Assembly: GCA_021780795.1 (NCBI GenBank)
Contig: JAJXYA010000296.1
Location: 1-6,253 of the forward strand
Origin: Bacillota bacterium
Lineage (GTDB): Bacteria; Bacillota_A; Clostridia; Clostridiales; Clostridiaceae
Direction: 5' to 3'
Length of the DNA: 6,253 bases
The notes beneath the pieces are model-generated. The model was not told where the DNA came from. It saw only the letters and a list, made by a program, of their open reading frames with translations, and did no database searches. The translations under genes and the position numbers were made by a program. Shown here one piece after another: positions 5,319 to 6,253 of the stretch; positions within the stretch are counted from its first letter, which is position 1, and each line of letters begins with the position of its first letter.

Positions 5319-6253
5319 TCAAAACTCACGATTTACCCCTAAAATCTATATTTTTATTCATTTATTAACATTTTAAAGCTTTATTTCTTGAAAGTATATA
5401 GTTTTCTTTATTTTAGTACATAAGATCCCCCTCCCCATGATTAAGTACTTATTCACTTTTATCTTTATTTAGGGTGGCGACGTACTCCGAGGCATTATTT
5501 TACCTATCTTTATTAAATTTCCCTTCTCACAATTTTTACACTTTCCTATTTTTATTCCTGTTAATTTGAAAAATAGCTCCGCTGACGATAGATTCTCAAG
5601 TTCTTTAGGTTTAACCCTAAAGATTTCTAAACAGCGTTTAAACTTTAGTTTTTTATTTCTGTTTCCTAAAATTCCATAATGCCTTATTTTCACAAATCTA
5701 TCTGGCAGAACATGCATAGTAAACCTTCGGATAAATTCTATTGGCTTTAAAGACATCACTTTTTCTTTATTTTTATCTTTATAATCTCTCCACTTAAATA
5801 CTACTTTTTCATTATCAACTTTTATAATTCTGTTATCTGATATAGCAACTCTATGAGTATATCTACCTAAATATTGAAGTACATACTCGGCATTGCTGAA
5901 AGGTGCTTTACTATAAACAATCCATTCTTTTTTATATAAATTATCCTTAAATGAATTAAATATATTTCTTGATGATAACTCACTAATGTTTTTAGGAAAT
6001 TTAAGTTTGTTATCTTTGTAAAGTTCATTTAAGTAATATAGAAATTTTCCTCTAAATTTTCTTGATAAAACTTTTACTGGAATAAGAAATTTCTTTTTTG
6101 ATTTTATCCATTTAGTGTTATCAAAACTTAATCCACCACCAGGTACTATACAATGAATATGTGGATGAAACATTAAATTTTGTCCCCAAGTATGCAATAT
6201 TGTTGTAAAACCAATACTCGCATTTAAGTATTTTTTATCCTTTGCTAATTCTA
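5284..6253 (-). mobile_element. IS91-family insertion sequence, 3' portion (continues past the window)
   Basis: The element comprises the transposase gene (5469 to beyond 6253, minus strand) and a non-coding 3' region of about 185 bp (5284-5468) that ends at the hairpin-plus-GAAC structure. Within 5319-5468 I see only AT-rich DNA with a C-rich patch (near 5426-5436), and no gene. IS91-type elements move by a rolling-circle-like mechanism, lack terminal inverted repeats and make no target duplications; neither is seen here. The other end lies outside the window. Confidence 0.75.
5469..6253 (-). CDS. IS91-family HUH (Y2) transposase, N-terminus cut by the window edge
   Basis: The reading frame is open to the right edge: 18 more codons (ELAKDKKYLNASIGFTTI) precede the TTG at 6197, so that TTG is not the true start. 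The visible 260 residues contain the HUH metal-binding motif HPHIH (29-33, in HTWGQNLMFHPHIHCIVPGGG), the paired catalytic tyrosines YLGRY (Tyr127 and Tyr131, the IS91-type three-residue spacing) followed by THRVAISDNRI, then FIRRFTMHVLP-RFVKIRHYG (173-193) and a C-terminal CKNC (238-241). The enzyme nicks one strand at the element's end and drives rolling-circle-like transposition. Full-length relatives are roughly 370-400 residues, so about a third is missing on the right, including the expected N-terminal zinc-binding domain. The visible part has no frameshift or internal stop, so it may be active. The stop at 5469-5471 is 185 bp from the inferred element end. Confidence 0.93.
   Translation of the reverse strand, partial: ELAKDKKYLNASIGFTTILHTWGQNLMFHPHIHCIVPGGGLSFDNTKWIKSKKKFLIPVKVLSRKFRGKFLYYLNELYKDNKLKFPKNISELSSRNIFNSFKDNLYKKEWIVYSKAPFSNAEYVLQYLGRYTHRVAISDNRIIKVDNEKVVFKWRDYKDKNKEKVMSLKPIEFIRRFTMHVLPDRFVKIRHYGILGNRNKKLKFKRCLEIFRVKPKELENLSSAELFFKLTGIKIGKCKNCEKGNLIKIGKIMPRSTSPP

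Noticed and set aside
6195..6197. TTG at 6197 as the transposase start
   Set aside because: The frame continues upstream to the window edge with residues that fit the family (…GFTTILHTWGQN), so the gene is cut by the window rather than starting here.

Overview
The window looks like chromosomal DNA from a low-GC Gram-positive anaerobe, most likely Clostridium sensu lato. Codons are very AT-rich (AGA, TTA, ATA, AAA), Shine-Dalgarno sites are strong (AAGGAGT, GGAGGT), and a pyruvate kinase lies convergent to a short four-domain S1 protein. I do not assign a species.

Layout, left to right. (1) 31-1449 (+): complete pyruvate kinase (pyk), ending at a long hairpin terminator (about 1504-1549). (2) 1597-2751 (-): a complete four-domain S1 RNA-binding protein (rpsA-type), convergent with pyk. 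(3) 2752-3115: about 360 bp without a credible gene. It holds an 8-bp inverted repeat lying between two outward-facing -10 boxes, a stem-loop at 2947-2973, and a good vegetative-type promoter (TTGTGT-17-TATAAT) for the next gene. (4) 3121-5136 (+): a tight three-gene run. It encodes a serine-rich exported membrane protein whose Shine-Dalgarno points to a rare ATT start, a PspA/IM30 (LiaH-like) membrane-stress protein, and a protein with nine cysteines in 30 residues and a possible DUF1292-like tail. (5) 5137-5283: a 13-bp tandem duplication followed by a 102-nt two-stage hairpin. (6) 5284-6253 (-): the 3' part of an IS91-family insertion sequence. A HUH/two-tyrosine transposase runs off the right edge of the window, and the element's left end has two small hairpins next to a GAAC tetranucleotide, the target expected for this family.

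How the genes relate. pyk and the S1 protein are housekeeping genes. The three-gene block resembles envelope-stress modules in which PspA is coded beside a membrane partner and a small metal-binding partner; B. subtilis ydjF-ydjG-ydjH-ydjI is a loose parallel. It is the most likely place here for an undescribed system, because only its middle gene is recognisable. The IS91-like element marks an accessory boundary just downstream of this block.
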